Positions 9,683-17,578 of a stretch of 64,000 bases of DNA are shown here, piece by piece. The position numbers and the translations under genes were made by a program. The notes below the pieces were generated by a model. The model searched no databases and was not told where the DNA came from. It saw nothing but the letters and a program-made list of their open reading frames with translations. Numbering within the stretch: position 1 is the first letter of the stretch; every line of letters starts with the position of its first letter. Source of the DNA: Streptomyces sp. RB17 (GTDB lineage: Bacteria; Actinomycetota; Actinomycetes; Streptomycetales; Streptomycetaceae). Where the stretch lies: positions 451,086 through 515,085 of the forward strand of contig NZ_WEGL01000009.1 of NCBI RefSeq assembly GCF_009604455.1, in the 5' to 3' direction.

Positions 9683-9780
9683 ACCCGGGCAACGCGGCAG
9701 CGGCCGGACAGGTCACCGCCCGGCGGAATCGAGCGTCAGTTCAGGCACGTCCCGTCCCCGCTCTGGCCTCCTCAGGTTGT

Positions 9781-9795
9781 CTGACGTACCGTCAG
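9781..9795. promoter_or_regulatory. 15-bp inverted repeat operator CTGACG-N3-CGTCAG
   Basis: CTGACG, a 3-base spacer TAC, then CGTCAG form a perfect 6+6 inverted repeat that ends 24 bases before the GTG of the next gene. An identical half-site pair with spacer GGA lies at 51656-51670 before the DUF35/thiolase operon. Such short GC palindromes are typical TetR-family sites. The regulator is not identified. Confidence 0.75.
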
Positions 9796-9819
9796 CCGAC
9801 CATCGCTGAGGGGGTGTCC

Positions 9820-10920
9820 GTGGCCGACGACCGTCCCGTACCGCTCGACGAGTACCCGGTGCACCAGGTGCCGCTGTCCATGAAGCACGTGGCGACCGGC
9901 GACCGGAACGCCTACGACCGCTGCATCTTCCACGTCTTCGACCACGCCGGCCGTGCCCTGCTCATCCTCGGCCTCGGCGTCTACCCCAACCTCGGTGTGA
10001 TCGACGCCTACGCCACCCTGCGCACCGGGGACACCCTGCACGCCGTCCGCGCCTCGGGCGCCCTGGGAGAGGACCGGATGCGGCTCGCCGTCGGCCCGCT
10101 GCGCATCGAGGTCCCCCGGCCGCTGCAGGAGCTGCGGCTGATCTGCGCGGACGAGCAACTGTCGTACGACCTCACCTGGACGGCCGCCTTCCCCGCCCTC
10201 TGGGAGCCGCACCACCTCCAGCGCCGGGGCGACCGGCTCACCCTGGAGGGCCGCCGCTTCGTCCAGGCCGGCACCGCGGAGGGCGTGATCCGGGCCGGCG
10301 GCGAGGAGTTCCGAGTCACCGCGGACGGCTGGACCGGAACCCGGGACCGCAGCTGGGGCGTGCGGCCGATCCCCGGCGAGGACGGCGGGCGGCTCGCCGC
10401 GGACCACCCCACCGAGGGCTTCCACTGGATCTGGTGCCCGGTCCGCTTCGACGACCGCTTCCTGATGGTCATCACCCAGGAGGACGCCGACGGCCACCGC
10501 ACCCTGAACGACGCGACCCTGGTCCGCCCCGGCCGGCGCGACCGCCAGCTGGGGTGGCCGCAGTCCGAGATCGGCTACCGCTCCGGCACCCGCGACCCGG
10601 AACGGGCGGTCATCCATCTGGGCGACGCACGAAAGGCGCGGAGACTTGACGTCGAGATCCTGGCCTCCTCGCCGCTCGCCCTCGGCGCGGGCTATCCGCC
10701 GGCGGACGACTGGCAGCACGGCACCTGGCGGGGGCCCGGCTGGACCGACCGGCGCGCCTACGACATGAGTCTGCCCCACCCGCTCGCCGCCTACGGCGTC
10801 ACCGACCACTCCGCCCGCTTCCGGTTCGACGGGCGGACCGGCTACGGCATCTTCGAGCACGGCTCGTTCGGCCGGCACGACCCGAGCGGCTTCACCGGCT
10901 TCGACTCGGTCGCACCCTGA
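9820..10920 (+). CDS. lipocalin/AttH-like hydratase-type protein, lipid locus
   Basis: A 366-residue soluble protein of beta-rich composition with a conserved-looking WxGxRDRSWGVRP segment (TGTRDRSWGVRPI) and a second FHWIWCPVRFDD strand. These resemble AttH/carotenoid hydratase-like proteins that accompany steroid or acyl-CoA catabolic genes in actinobacteria. GTG at 9820 is chosen because GAGGGGG lies five bases before it; a GTG six bases earlier is inside that site. The stop is 30 bases from the next gene, so the two are an operon. The start lies 24 bases after the CTGACG-N3-CGTCAG operator. The reaction is unknown. Confidence 0.7.
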   Translation: MADDRPVPLDEYPVHQVPLSMKHVATGDRNAYDRCIFHVFDHAGRALLILGLGVYPNLGVIDAYATLRTGDTLHAVRASGALGEDRMRLAVGPLRIEVPRPLQELRLICADEQLSYDLTWTAAFPALWEPHHLQRRGDRLTLEGRRFVQAGTAEGVIRAGGEEFRVTADGWTGTRDRSWGVRPIPGEDGGRLAADHPTEGFHWIWCPVRFDDRFLMVITQEDADGHRTLNDATLVRPGRRDRQLGWPQSEIGYRSGTRDPERAVIHLGDARKARRLDVEILASSPLALGAGYPPADDWQHGTWRGPGWTDRRAYDMSLPHPLAAYGVTDHSARFRFDGRTGYGIFEHGSFGRHDPSGFTGFDSVAP

Positions 10921-10950
10921 GACACCGGTCGCCCTGAGGGAGGAGCCCGC

Positions 10951-12048
10951 ATGGCCACGGCACCGCGTCCCCGTACCACCACCCGCGATCGCGAGGAACT
11001 CACCCGGCGCCTCACCGACTGGCTCGGCACCCGGCTGCCCGGCGCCAAGGCGACCGGCGTCACCGTCCCCGCCTCCAACGGCATGTCCAGCGAGACCCTG
11101 CTGTTCGACCTGGAGCACCCCGAAGCTCCTTGCCGGGCCTGCGCGTTGCGGCTCGCGGCGGATCCGGCGGCGTACACCGTCTTCCCCGAGTACGACATGG
11201 CCCGCCAGTACCGCACCCTGCGCCTGGTGGCCGAGCACACGGACGTGCCGGTACCCCGAGTGCTGTGGCTGGAGGAGGACCCGGGCCCGCTCGGGGCGCC
11301 GTTCTTCGTCATGGAGCGGGTCGCCGGCCGGGTGCCGCCGGACGTCATGCCGTACACCTACGAGGGAAGTTGGCTGCACGGGGCGAGCGACGCCGAGCGC
11401 GAGCACCTGGAGGCCGCGACGGTCGGACTGCTGGCCCGTCTGCACGACCAAGTGCCGCTCGCCGAGGCGCAGTTCCTCACCCCGCCCGGCCCGGGCGACG
11501 CACTGCGCCGGCATGTGACCGCCCAACGCGCCTACTACGCCTGGGTGATCGACGGCCTGCCGCGCTCACCCCTCATCGAGGCAGCCTTCGACCGGTTGGA
11601 GGAACTGTGGCCGCGCGCGGTGGGCGAACCCGTCCTCAGCTGGGGTGACGCACGCATCGGAAACATCGTCTACGACGGTTTCCACCCTGCCGCCGTCCTG
11701 GACTGGGAGATGGCGGCACTCGCCCCGCGCGAGGTCGACCTCGGCTGGATGATCTATCTGCACCGCTTCTTCCACGACCTCACGGTCGCCTCCGGACAGC
11801 ACGGACTGCCGGACTTCCTGCGACGGGACCGCGTCGAGGCCCGCTACGCCCGCCTGACCGGCCACACCCCGCGGGACATGGACTTCCACACCCTCTACGC
11901 CGCCCTGCGGCACGCGATCGTCATGCTGCGCATCGCCTACCGGCAGGCGTACTTCAGGGAGGTCGCCGTCCCGGCGGACCCGGACACACTGATCCTGCAC
12001 CACGACAGCCTGCGCGCCATGGTGCGAGGCACCTACTGGATGCGGTGA
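10951..12048 (+). CDS. APH-family phosphotransferase (ACAD10/11-like)
   Basis: A 365-residue kinase-fold protein. VLSWGDARIGNIVYDGF (near residue 228) is the Brenner motif of aminoglycoside/choline kinases, here with Trp in place of the usual His before Gly-Asp. AVLDWEMAALAPREVDLGW carries the Mg-binding Asp. Proteins of this branch often sit beside acyl-CoA dehydrogenases and act on hydroxy-acyl-CoA, as the kinase half of ACAD10/11 does, rather than on antibiotics. The ATG follows GAGGGAGGAG, 30 bases after the preceding gene. An acyl-CoA role is inferred from context. Confidence 0.8.
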   Translation: MATAPRPRTTTRDREELTRRLTDWLGTRLPGAKATGVTVPASNGMSSETLLFDLEHPEAPCRACALRLAADPAAYTVFPEYDMARQYRTLRLVAEHTDVPVPRVLWLEEDPGPLGAPFFVMERVAGRVPPDVMPYTYEGSWLHGASDAEREHLEAATVGLLARLHDQVPLAEAQFLTPPGPGDALRRHVTAQRAYYAWVIDGLPRSPLIEAAFDRLEELWPRAVGEPVLSWGDARIGNIVYDGFHPAAVLDWEMAALAPREVDLGWMIYLHRFFHDLTVASGQHGLPDFLRRDRVEARYARLTGHTPRDMDFHTLYAALRHAIVMLRIAYRQAYFREVAVPADPDTLILHHDSLRAMVRGTYWMR

Positions 12049-12054
12049 GGCGGC

Positions 12055-12489
12055 TCAGGCGGCCTGGCGTCGCATCGCCGGCACGCGCATCGGGCGCGAG
12101 CCCGGACCGCCGACGTGCGAGAAGGGCTGCGTGCGCCAGTCCAGCCCCTGGGGGAGCGTCAGCAGCAGGGCGGTGTCCTGCTCCTGCGGCGCGACGGACT
12201 CGTCCGCGGGGCGGGCGTCGGCGGCCGAACGCCCCGTGCCCGCACAGACCGTGAGCCCGAACGGGTTCCACGGCGAGGCGCACAGCGCGTGCTCGGGCAG
12301 CACCTGCTCGTCCGCCAGCAGCGCGATCGGCTGGGCGCAGTCCGGGCAGATCACCCGGTACATCTCGAAGGTGTCGTAGGCGTCCAGATCGTCGTCGAGG
12401 GCGTCGGGTTCGACGCCCTCCGGCTCGGGCTCGACGACCGGCTGCTGCCGCTTGGACGCGGATCGACCAGGGCGATGGACACTCTGCAT
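12055..12489 (-). CDS. conserved hypothetical protein with CPDC motif
   Basis: A 144-residue protein, convergent with the phosphotransferase gene and only six bases from its stop. It has an acidic stretch (DALDDDLDAYDTFE, near residues 28-42) and then VICPDCAQPIALLAD and a downstream ALCASPWNPFG. These three or four cysteines could bind zinc. The C terminus is basic. AGGGGGAGA precedes the ATG at 12489, a strong start. Function unknown; a family restricted to Streptomyces-like bacteria is likely. Confidence 0.75.
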   Translation of the reverse strand: MQSVHRPGRSASKRQQPVVEPEPEGVEPDALDDDLDAYDTFEMYRVICPDCAQPIALLADEQVLPEHALCASPWNPFGLTVCAGTGRSAADARPADESVAPQEQDTALLLTLPQGLDWRTQPFSHVGGPGSRPMRVPAMRRQAA

Positions 12490-12733
12490 GGGATTCTCCC
12501 CCTAAGGCTGGGCCGTTACGGCGCTGCGGCCTCGACCACAGCAAGCACTTCCCGTCCGCCCTCGGCGGTAATCACGAGAACGTCACGGAGCCCGTTCGGT
12601 GTGTGTGGCCTTCGTCACATGCCGTGTGCAGGTGCCCACTGCGGGCCTTATGCGCTGCTTTTTGTATCGAACCGGCCATGACCTGCGCTCTCGGCTATCC
12701 GAGGAGATCAAGCGCACTGTAGGTTCTGACGCC

Positions 12734-13174
12734 ATGGAGGAGCTGGACCGACAGATCGTGCAGCTGCTCGTCAAGGACGGGCGGATGAGCTACACCGACC
12801 TGGGCAAGGCCACAGGCCTGTCCACGTCCGCCGTGCACCAGCGGGTGCGCCGGCTGGAACAGCGTGGCGTCATCCGCGGTTATGCCGCGGTCGTCGACCC
12901 CGAGGCCGTCGGGCTGCCGCTCACCGCGTTCATCTCGGTGAAACCGTTCGACCCCAGCGCCCCCGACGACATCTCGGACCGCCTCGCCGGCGTCCCCGAG
13001 ATCGAGGCCTGCCACAGCGTCGCCGGCGACGAGAACTACATCCTCAAGGTGCGGGTGGCGACACCGCACGAGCTGGAAGAGCTGCTGGCGAGGCTGCGGA
13101 GCCTGGCGGGCGTCTCGACGCGGACCACGGTGGTCCTGTCGACGCCGTACGAGGCACGGCCGCCGCGGATCTGA
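12734..13174 (+). CDS. Lrp/AsnC-family transcriptional regulator
   Basis: A 146-residue regulator. The N-terminal helix-turn-helix (LDRQIVQLLVKDGRMSYTDL, then GKATGLSTSAVHQRVRRLEQ) is followed by the RAM ligand domain with VAGDENYILKVRV. It probably senses an amino acid and controls amino acid metabolism genes. The frame is open back to 12599, but the codons before 12734 lack third-position GC bias (ttt, ttg, tat, cga), so the ATG at 12734 is preferred, with GTAGG ten bases upstream. The preceding 244 bases (12490-12733) hold only promoter-like AT-richer sequence. Confidence 0.88.
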   Translation: MEELDRQIVQLLVKDGRMSYTDLGKATGLSTSAVHQRVRRLEQRGVIRGYAAVVDPEAVGLPLTAFISVKPFDPSAPDDISDRLAGVPEIEACHSVAGDENYILKVRVATPHELEELLARLRSLAGVSTRTTVVLSTPYEARPPRI

Positions 13175-13236
13175 TCACTGCCTTTCGGCACGCCCCAGGT
13201 GCAGCGCCTCCCCGGCGGCAGGGGAAACTGTCCGCT

Positions 13237-14847
13237 ATGAGCGACCGCACCGCCGACCCCCAGCCCCCCGAGACCGTCCTCCTGCGCCGAGGAGAGGTGC
13301 ACAGCCCCGCGGACCCCTTCGCCACGGCGATGGTGGTGGAGCGCGGCCACGTCGCCTGGGTCGGCTCGGAGGGTGCCGCCGATGCCTTCGCCGACGGCGT
13401 GGACGAGGTGATCGACCTCGACGGCGCCCTGGTGACCCCGGCCTTCACCGATGCCCATGTGCACACCACGGCCACCGGCCTGGCCCTGACCGGCCTGGAC
13501 CTGTCCGGCGCCGCCACCCTGGACGCGGCCCTCGCCCTGGTCCGCGACTTCGCCGCCGCCCGCCCGGACGACCGCGTCCTGCTCGGCCACGGCTGGGACG
13601 CCGCCCGCTGGCCCGGCGGCCGCCCGCCGACCCGCGCCGAACTCGACGCGGCCACCGGTGGGCGCCCGCTGTACCTCTCCCGCATCGACGTGCACTCGGC
13701 GGTCGTCACCACGGCGCTGTTCGACCTCGTGCCCGCTCTGGCGCCGGTGGACGGACCCTTGACCGCCGACGCCCACCACGCCGTACGCGAGGCCGCCCTC
13801 GCCGCGATCACCCCGGCCCAGCGCGCCGAGGCCCAGCGCACCGCGCTCGCCCGGGCGGCCTCCGTCGGGATCGGCTCGGTGCACGAGTGCGGCGGCCCGC
13901 GGATCTCCTCCGAGGACGACTTCACCGGCCTGCTGAAGCTCGCCGCCGAGGTGCCGGGCCCCCGGGTCGTCGGCTACTGGGCCGAACAGAACGTCGAGAG
14001 GGCACGGGACCTCGGCGCCGTGGGGGCGGCGGGCGACCTCTTCGCCGACGGCGCCCTCGGCTCGCACACCGCCTGTCTGCACGAGCCGTACGCCGACGCC
14101 GGTCACACCGGCACCGCCTATCTGGACGCCACGGCCGTCGCCGCCCATGTCGTCGCCTGCACCGAGGCGGGCCTGCAGGCCGGCTTCCACGCCATCGGCG
14201 ACGCCGCCGTGACGGCCGTGGTGGAGGGAGTGCGCGCCGCGGCGGAGAAGCTCGGCCTCGCCCGGATCCGCGCCGCACGGCATCGCGTCGAGCACGCCGA
14301 GATGCTGACCCCCGAGACCGTCGCCGGCTTCGCCGAGCTGGGCCTGATCGCCTCTGTGCAGCCCGGCTTCGACGCGCTGTGGGGCGGTGCGGACGGCATG
14401 TACGCCCGTCGGCTGGGCGCCGAGCGGGCCCGCACCCTCAACCCCTTCGCGGCCCTGCTGCGCGCCGGTGTGCCCCTCGCCTTCGGCTCCGACAGCCCGG
14501 TCACCCCGCTCGACCCGTGGGGCACCGTCCGCGCCGCCGCGTTCCATCACACGCCCGAGCACCGGGTCTCCGTCCGGGCCGCCTTCACGGCGCACACGCG
14601 CGGCGGCTGGCGGGCCGTGGGCCGGGACGAGGCCGGCGTCCTGGTGCCGGGCGCACCCGCCGACTACGCGGTCTGGCGCACCGACGAGCTGGTCGTCCAG
14701 GCCCCGGACGACCGGGTGGCCCGCTGGTCGACGGACCCGCGCTCCGGCACGCCCGGCCTGCCGGACCTCACCCCCGGCCGTGACCTGCCGGTCTGCCTGC
14801 GCACCGTGGTGGGCGGACGGACGGTGTTCGTACGGCCGGGCGAGTGA
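13237..14847 (+). CDS. amidohydrolase, YtcJ-like
   Basis: A 536-residue metal-dependent hydrolase of the amidohydrolase superfamily. The beta sandwich start LLRRGEVHSP is followed by VTPAFTDAHVHTTATGLAL (metal HxH near residue 72), a middle segment FADGALGSHTACL, then GFHAIGDAAV and HRVEHAEML (metal His residues), and a late GSDSPVTPLDPW with the catalytic Asp. This set matches YtcJ-type enzymes that cleave formamide or amide bonds in small substrates. The substrate is unknown. It starts 62 bases after the Lrp gene on the same strand, so possible co-control by that regulator is an inference. Confidence 0.85.
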   Translation: MSDRTADPQPPETVLLRRGEVHSPADPFATAMVVERGHVAWVGSEGAADAFADGVDEVIDLDGALVTPAFTDAHVHTTATGLALTGLDLSGAATLDAALALVRDFAAARPDDRVLLGHGWDAARWPGGRPPTRAELDAATGGRPLYLSRIDVHSAVVTTALFDLVPALAPVDGPLTADAHHAVREAALAAITPAQRAEAQRTALARAASVGIGSVHECGGPRISSEDDFTGLLKLAAEVPGPRVVGYWAEQNVERARDLGAVGAAGDLFADGALGSHTACLHEPYADAGHTGTAYLDATAVAAHVVACTEAGLQAGFHAIGDAAVTAVVEGVRAAAEKLGLARIRAARHRVEHAEMLTPETVAGFAELGLIASVQPGFDALWGGADGMYARRLGAERARTLNPFAALLRAGVPLAFGSDSPVTPLDPWGTVRAAAFHHTPEHRVSVRAAFTAHTRGGWRAVGRDEAGVLVPGAPADYAVWRTDELVVQAPDDRVARWSTDPRSGTPGLPDLTPGRDLPVCLRTVVGGRTVFVRPGE

Positions 14848-15406
14848 TCTACGGGGGTGGCGCGGCGGCGATCGCTCGCCGCCGCTTTGCCGCCCGACCT
14901 GCGCATCCTCCCCGGAACTTGCGCCATCCGTGCCGTTGTCGCAGGCCAGAGGGCTGTTGACAGTCGACGGCCGGGGGCCGGTAGGTTCGGCCGAGTCCAC
15001 CACCGGACGCCCGACCGGGGAACGTTCGCCCCACTCGTCGCAGCGCTGCTGGGTCAGGGACGGTGTGCCGCACCGGGGCACCGTCGCTTGGGAGCCAGGC
15101 TCAGCGCCCGCGCCGCCGAGGGAACGTTCCGGCCGGTCGGCAAGGTGTGACCCGGGTGGGGCCCGTGCGCTCAGTAGACAACGGCTTTCGGTCGATCCGC
15201 AGCCAGCGGGTCCCAGGTCGGCCCGAAGGGCGCCGGGCCCCCATCCGTCGTGGTGGGAGAGCGGCCCCGGCGTGCCGTGAAGGTGCCGAAAAACGCATTC
15301 TTACCCCACTCTTGTGGAATCGACACCACCAATGGCAGGAGTCGGGACGTCATACCAGGCGGCGGCCACTATGGTGGACGCCTGCGTACGACCAGAAGGG
15401 GCAGCA
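14848..15406. other. long intergenic region before the mannose synthase gene
   Basis: These 559 bases hold a probable promoter at 14957-14987, a GGAACGTTCC palindrome (around 15118-15127) and a GGGGAACGTTCG (around 15016-15027). No frame has Streptomyces-like codon bias with a proper start. Either a long leader of the following gene or a small RNA is possible. Confidence 0.45.
14957..14987 (+). promoter_or_regulatory. vegetative-type promoter
   Basis: TTGACA (14957-14962) and TAGGTT (14982-14987) are separated by 19 bases, close to the HrdB-type consensus. It faces the mannose synthase gene about 420 bases downstream, implying a long leader or a separate transcript. Confidence 0.5.
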
Positions 15407-16204
15407 GTGAACGACGGCGACGGGACCCGCGCGGCCAAGGCTCAGGGGAGGCAGTTCGGTCCGCTCGGCACGGCCTTGGTGATCATTCCGACCTACAACG
15501 AGGCGGAGAACATCAAGACCATCGTCGGCCGGGTGCGCAAGGCCGTCCCCGACGCGCACGTGCTGATCGCGGACGACAACAGCCCGGACGGCACCGGCAA
15601 GCTCGCCGACGAGCTGGCGGCCGAGGACGAGCACGTCCAGGTGATGCACCGCAAGGGCAAGGAGGGCCTGGGCGCCGCCTACCTCGCGGGCTTCCGCTGG
15701 GGCCTGGAGCACGACTACGGCGTGCTGATCGAGATGGACGCCGACGGCTCCCACCAGCCCGAGGAGCTGCCCCGCCTGCTGACCGCCCTCAAGAGCGCCG
15801 ACCTGGTGCTCGGCTCCCGCTGGGTGCCCGGCGGCCGCGTGGTGAACTGGCCCAAGTCCCGCGAGTTCATCTCCCGCGGCGGCAGCCTCTACTCCCGGCT
15901 CGCCCTCGACCTGCCGCTGCGCGACATCACCGGTGGATACCGCGCCTTCCGCCGCGAGACCCTGCAGGGTCTGGGCCTGGAGGAGGTCGCCTCACAGGGC
16001 TACTGCTTCCAGGTCGACCTGGCCCGTCGCGCGGTCAAGGCCGGCTACCACGTGGTCGAGGTGCCGATCACCTTCGTCGAGCGGGAACTCGGCGACTCCA
16101 AGATGAGCAAGAACATCCTCATCGAGGCGCTGTGGCGGGTCACCGCCTGGGGTGCCGAAGAGCGGGTCGCCAAGCTCACCGGCAAGAACAAGCGGGGCAA
16201 GTAG
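15407..16204 (+). CDS. ppm1: polyprenol-phosphate mannose synthase catalytic domain
   Basis: A 265-residue GT2 glycosyltransferase that moves mannose from GDP-mannose to polyprenyl phosphate at the membrane, supplying protein O-mannosylation and other envelope mannosylation. VIIPTYNEAENIKTIV opens the fold. DDNSPDGTGK and the metal motif IEMDADGSHQPEEL (near residues 110-123), then GSRWVPGG and the FVERELGDSKMS end, are typical of DPM1/Ppm1. No transmembrane domain is fused. GTG at 15407 follows AGAAGGGGC, whereas earlier in-frame ATGs lack such a site. The RbpA and FxsA neighbours match the S. coelicolor order recalled from memory. Confidence 0.92.
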   Translation: MNDGDGTRAAKAQGRQFGPLGTALVIIPTYNEAENIKTIVGRVRKAVPDAHVLIADDNSPDGTGKLADELAAEDEHVQVMHRKGKEGLGAAYLAGFRWGLEHDYGVLIEMDADGSHQPEELPRLLTALKSADLVLGSRWVPGGRVVNWPKSREFISRGGSLYSRLALDLPLRDITGGYRAFRRETLQGLGLEEVASQGYCFQVDLARRAVKAGYHVVEVPITFVERELGDSKMSKNILIEALWRVTAWGAEERVAKLTGKNKRGK

Positions 16205-16211
16205 TCCCCGC

Positions 16212-16251
16212 CGGCGGCGGCCGGACATCCGTCGGCGGCGGCCGGACATCC
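16212..16251. repeat. 19-bp direct repeat
   Basis: CGGCGGCGGCCGGACATCC occurs at 16212-16230 and again, identical, at 16233-16251, with a two-base spacer. It lies right after the mannose synthase stop and before fxsA. Its role is unknown; a recent slippage duplication is likely. Confidence 0.85.
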
Positions 16252-16291
16252 CCTTATCCCGCGCTGAGCAGCCGCCAGGCACACTGGGGGC

Positions 16292-16843
16292 ATGACGACT
16301 GGCGCTCCGACCTCTCCGTACACCGCCCGGCCCCGGCGCTCGCGGCTGCGCAGATATCTGCCGCTGGGCATCGCCGCGTGGCTGGTGCTGGAGATCTGGC
16401 TGCTGACCCTGGTCGCCGGCGCGGCGGGAGGGCTCGCCGTGTTCCTGCTGCTCGTGGCGGGTCTCGTGACCGGCTCCGTGGTCATCAAACGGGCCGGCCG
16501 CCGCGCCTTCCAGAGCCTGAACGAGGCGCTGCAGCGGGGCGGCTCGCCGGAGCGCGGCGGCGGCAACGGCCTGATGATGCTCGGCGGTCTGCTGCTGATG
16601 ATCCCGGGAGTGGTCTCCGACGCGGCCGGCCTGCTCCTGCTGCTGCCGCCGGTGCAGAAGGCCGTGAGCCGGTACGCGGAGAACGCCCTGGACAAGAGGC
16701 TGCGCACGGCGACCCCGGGCAGCCTCGGCGACGCCTTCCAGCAGGCCCGTATGCACCGTCCCGACGGCAAGGTGGTGCAGGGCGAGGTAGTCCGTGAGGA
16801 CCGGCCCGAGCCCGGGGAGCAGTGGCCGCCGCTGACGCGGTGA
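16292..16843 (+). CDS. fxsA: FxsA family inner-membrane protein
   Basis: A 183-residue protein with two hydrophobic helices near the N terminus (LPLGIAAWLVLEIWLLTLVA, then a Gly/Val/Leu-rich one) and a third after residue 95 (MMLGGLLLMIPGVVSDAAGL), the hallmark LxGLLLxIPGxxSDxxGL of FxsA. In E. coli FxsA eases phage exclusion by the F plasmid; its normal role is unclear. GGGGG precedes the ATG by a short spacer. It follows the mannose synthase gene by 88 bases on the same strand and ends at a strong hairpin. Confidence 0.88.
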   Translation: MTTGAPTSPYTARPRRSRLRRYLPLGIAAWLVLEIWLLTLVAGAAGGLAVFLLLVAGLVTGSVVIKRAGRRAFQSLNEALQRGGSPERGGGNGLMMLGGLLLMIPGVVSDAAGLLLLLPPVQKAVSRYAENALDKRLRTATPGSLGDAFQQARMHRPDGKVVQGEVVREDRPEPGEQWPPLTR

Positions 16844-16868
16844 ACCCGCCCGCTCCCGGGCACAGCAC

Positions 16869-16913
16869 AACCGCGGGCGCCGTACGTCGACCTCACGTAC
16901 GGCGCCCGCGGTT
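16869..16913. terminator. perfect 19-bp hairpin, bidirectional terminator
   Basis: AACCGCGGGCGCCGTACGT (16869-16887) pairs base for base with 16895-16913 over a 7-base loop. On the plus strand it ends in TTTT. It sits between the convergent fxsA and rbpA stops and is the strongest terminator in the window. Confidence 0.92.
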
Positions 16914-16925
16914 TTCGTATGCGCG

Positions 16926-17300
16926 TTATGCGGACTTACGGCTGTCCCGAGGGTGAACGGCGATGTTCATCGCCCCCGAGCGCAGAACAGCCAGGCGCTC
17001 CTCGAGGACCTCTTCGAGCTCCTCACGGGTGCGCCGCTCCATCAGCATGTCCCAGTGGGTACGCGCGGGCTTGGCCTTCTTCTCTTCAGGGCCGTCGCCG
17101 TCGACGAGGAGTGCCTGGGCTCCGCAGACCTTGCACTCCCACTCCGGCGGGATCTCCGCCTCGACCGAGAAGGGCATCTCGAACCGGTGCCCCTTCTCGC
17201 ATGCGTACTCCACGGCCTGGCGCGGGGCCAGGTCGATACCGCGGTCCGTCTCGTAGCTGGTCACTACGAGGCGCGTACCGCGAAGAGCTCGCTCACTCAT
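16926..17300 (-). CDS. rbpA: RNA polymerase-binding protein RbpA
   Basis: A 124-residue actinobacterial transcription factor that binds RNA polymerase and the principal sigma factor and stabilises the open complex. It has the expected N-terminal tail (MSERALRGTRLVVTSYETDR), a zinc-type core with CEKGH and CKVCG, and the basic/helical sigma-interaction end (RTHWDMLMERRTREELEEVL). Length is that of the family. Upstream at 17361-17388 lies a SigR-type promoter, as known for rbpA of S. coelicolor, so thiol stress should raise its level. Function is well supported by family identity. Confidence 0.97.
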   Translation of the reverse strand: MSERALRGTRLVVTSYETDRGIDLAPRQAVEYACEKGHRFEMPFSVEAEIPPEWECKVCGAQALLVDGDGPEEKKAKPARTHWDMLMERRTREELEEVLEERLAVLRSGAMNIAVHPRDSRKSA

Positions 17301-17360
17301 GAATCGTGCCTCCCGGGCTTGTCGCCCACAGGACAGGTGTCGCTGTCGTCGTCATCCGGT

Positions 17361-17388
17361 CAACGTCCGGTCGGCGGTAAAGATTCCC
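17361..17388 (-). promoter_or_regulatory. SigR-type promoter of rbpA
   Basis: On the reverse strand GGGAAT (17388-17383) and GTTG (17364-17361) are exactly 18 bases apart, matching the SigR consensus GGAAT-N18-GTT. It lies about 60 bases before the rbpA start. Disulphide stress control of rbpA is established in S. coelicolor. The remaining 17301-17578 sequence has no gene. Confidence 0.85.
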
Positions 17389-17578
17389 GTTCCGTGTCCC
17401 GTTCCGGGTCATGCGTCGCCGTCGTAGCCGCCCCTTGTTCTACCCACCGGCGCCCGGTTTGTCACATCTGCTAGCAGATGTCACCCAGCGTTTCGGCATC
17501 TTTGACGCGCAGTAACGGTACGCCTGGCAGGCCAAAGGCGTACACTACCGCCCTTTCGCGTTGAACGCTAAATCGGTG

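Noticed and set aside
10951..12048. Aminoglycoside resistance phosphotransferase
   Set aside because: The motif has Trp instead of the usual His and the gene sits with acyl-CoA genes, so an ACAD10/11-like kinase is more likely.
13036..15081. Reverse frame of 681 residues over the Lrp and amidohydrolase genes
   Set aside because: Antisense shadow. The plus-strand frames have full family motifs.
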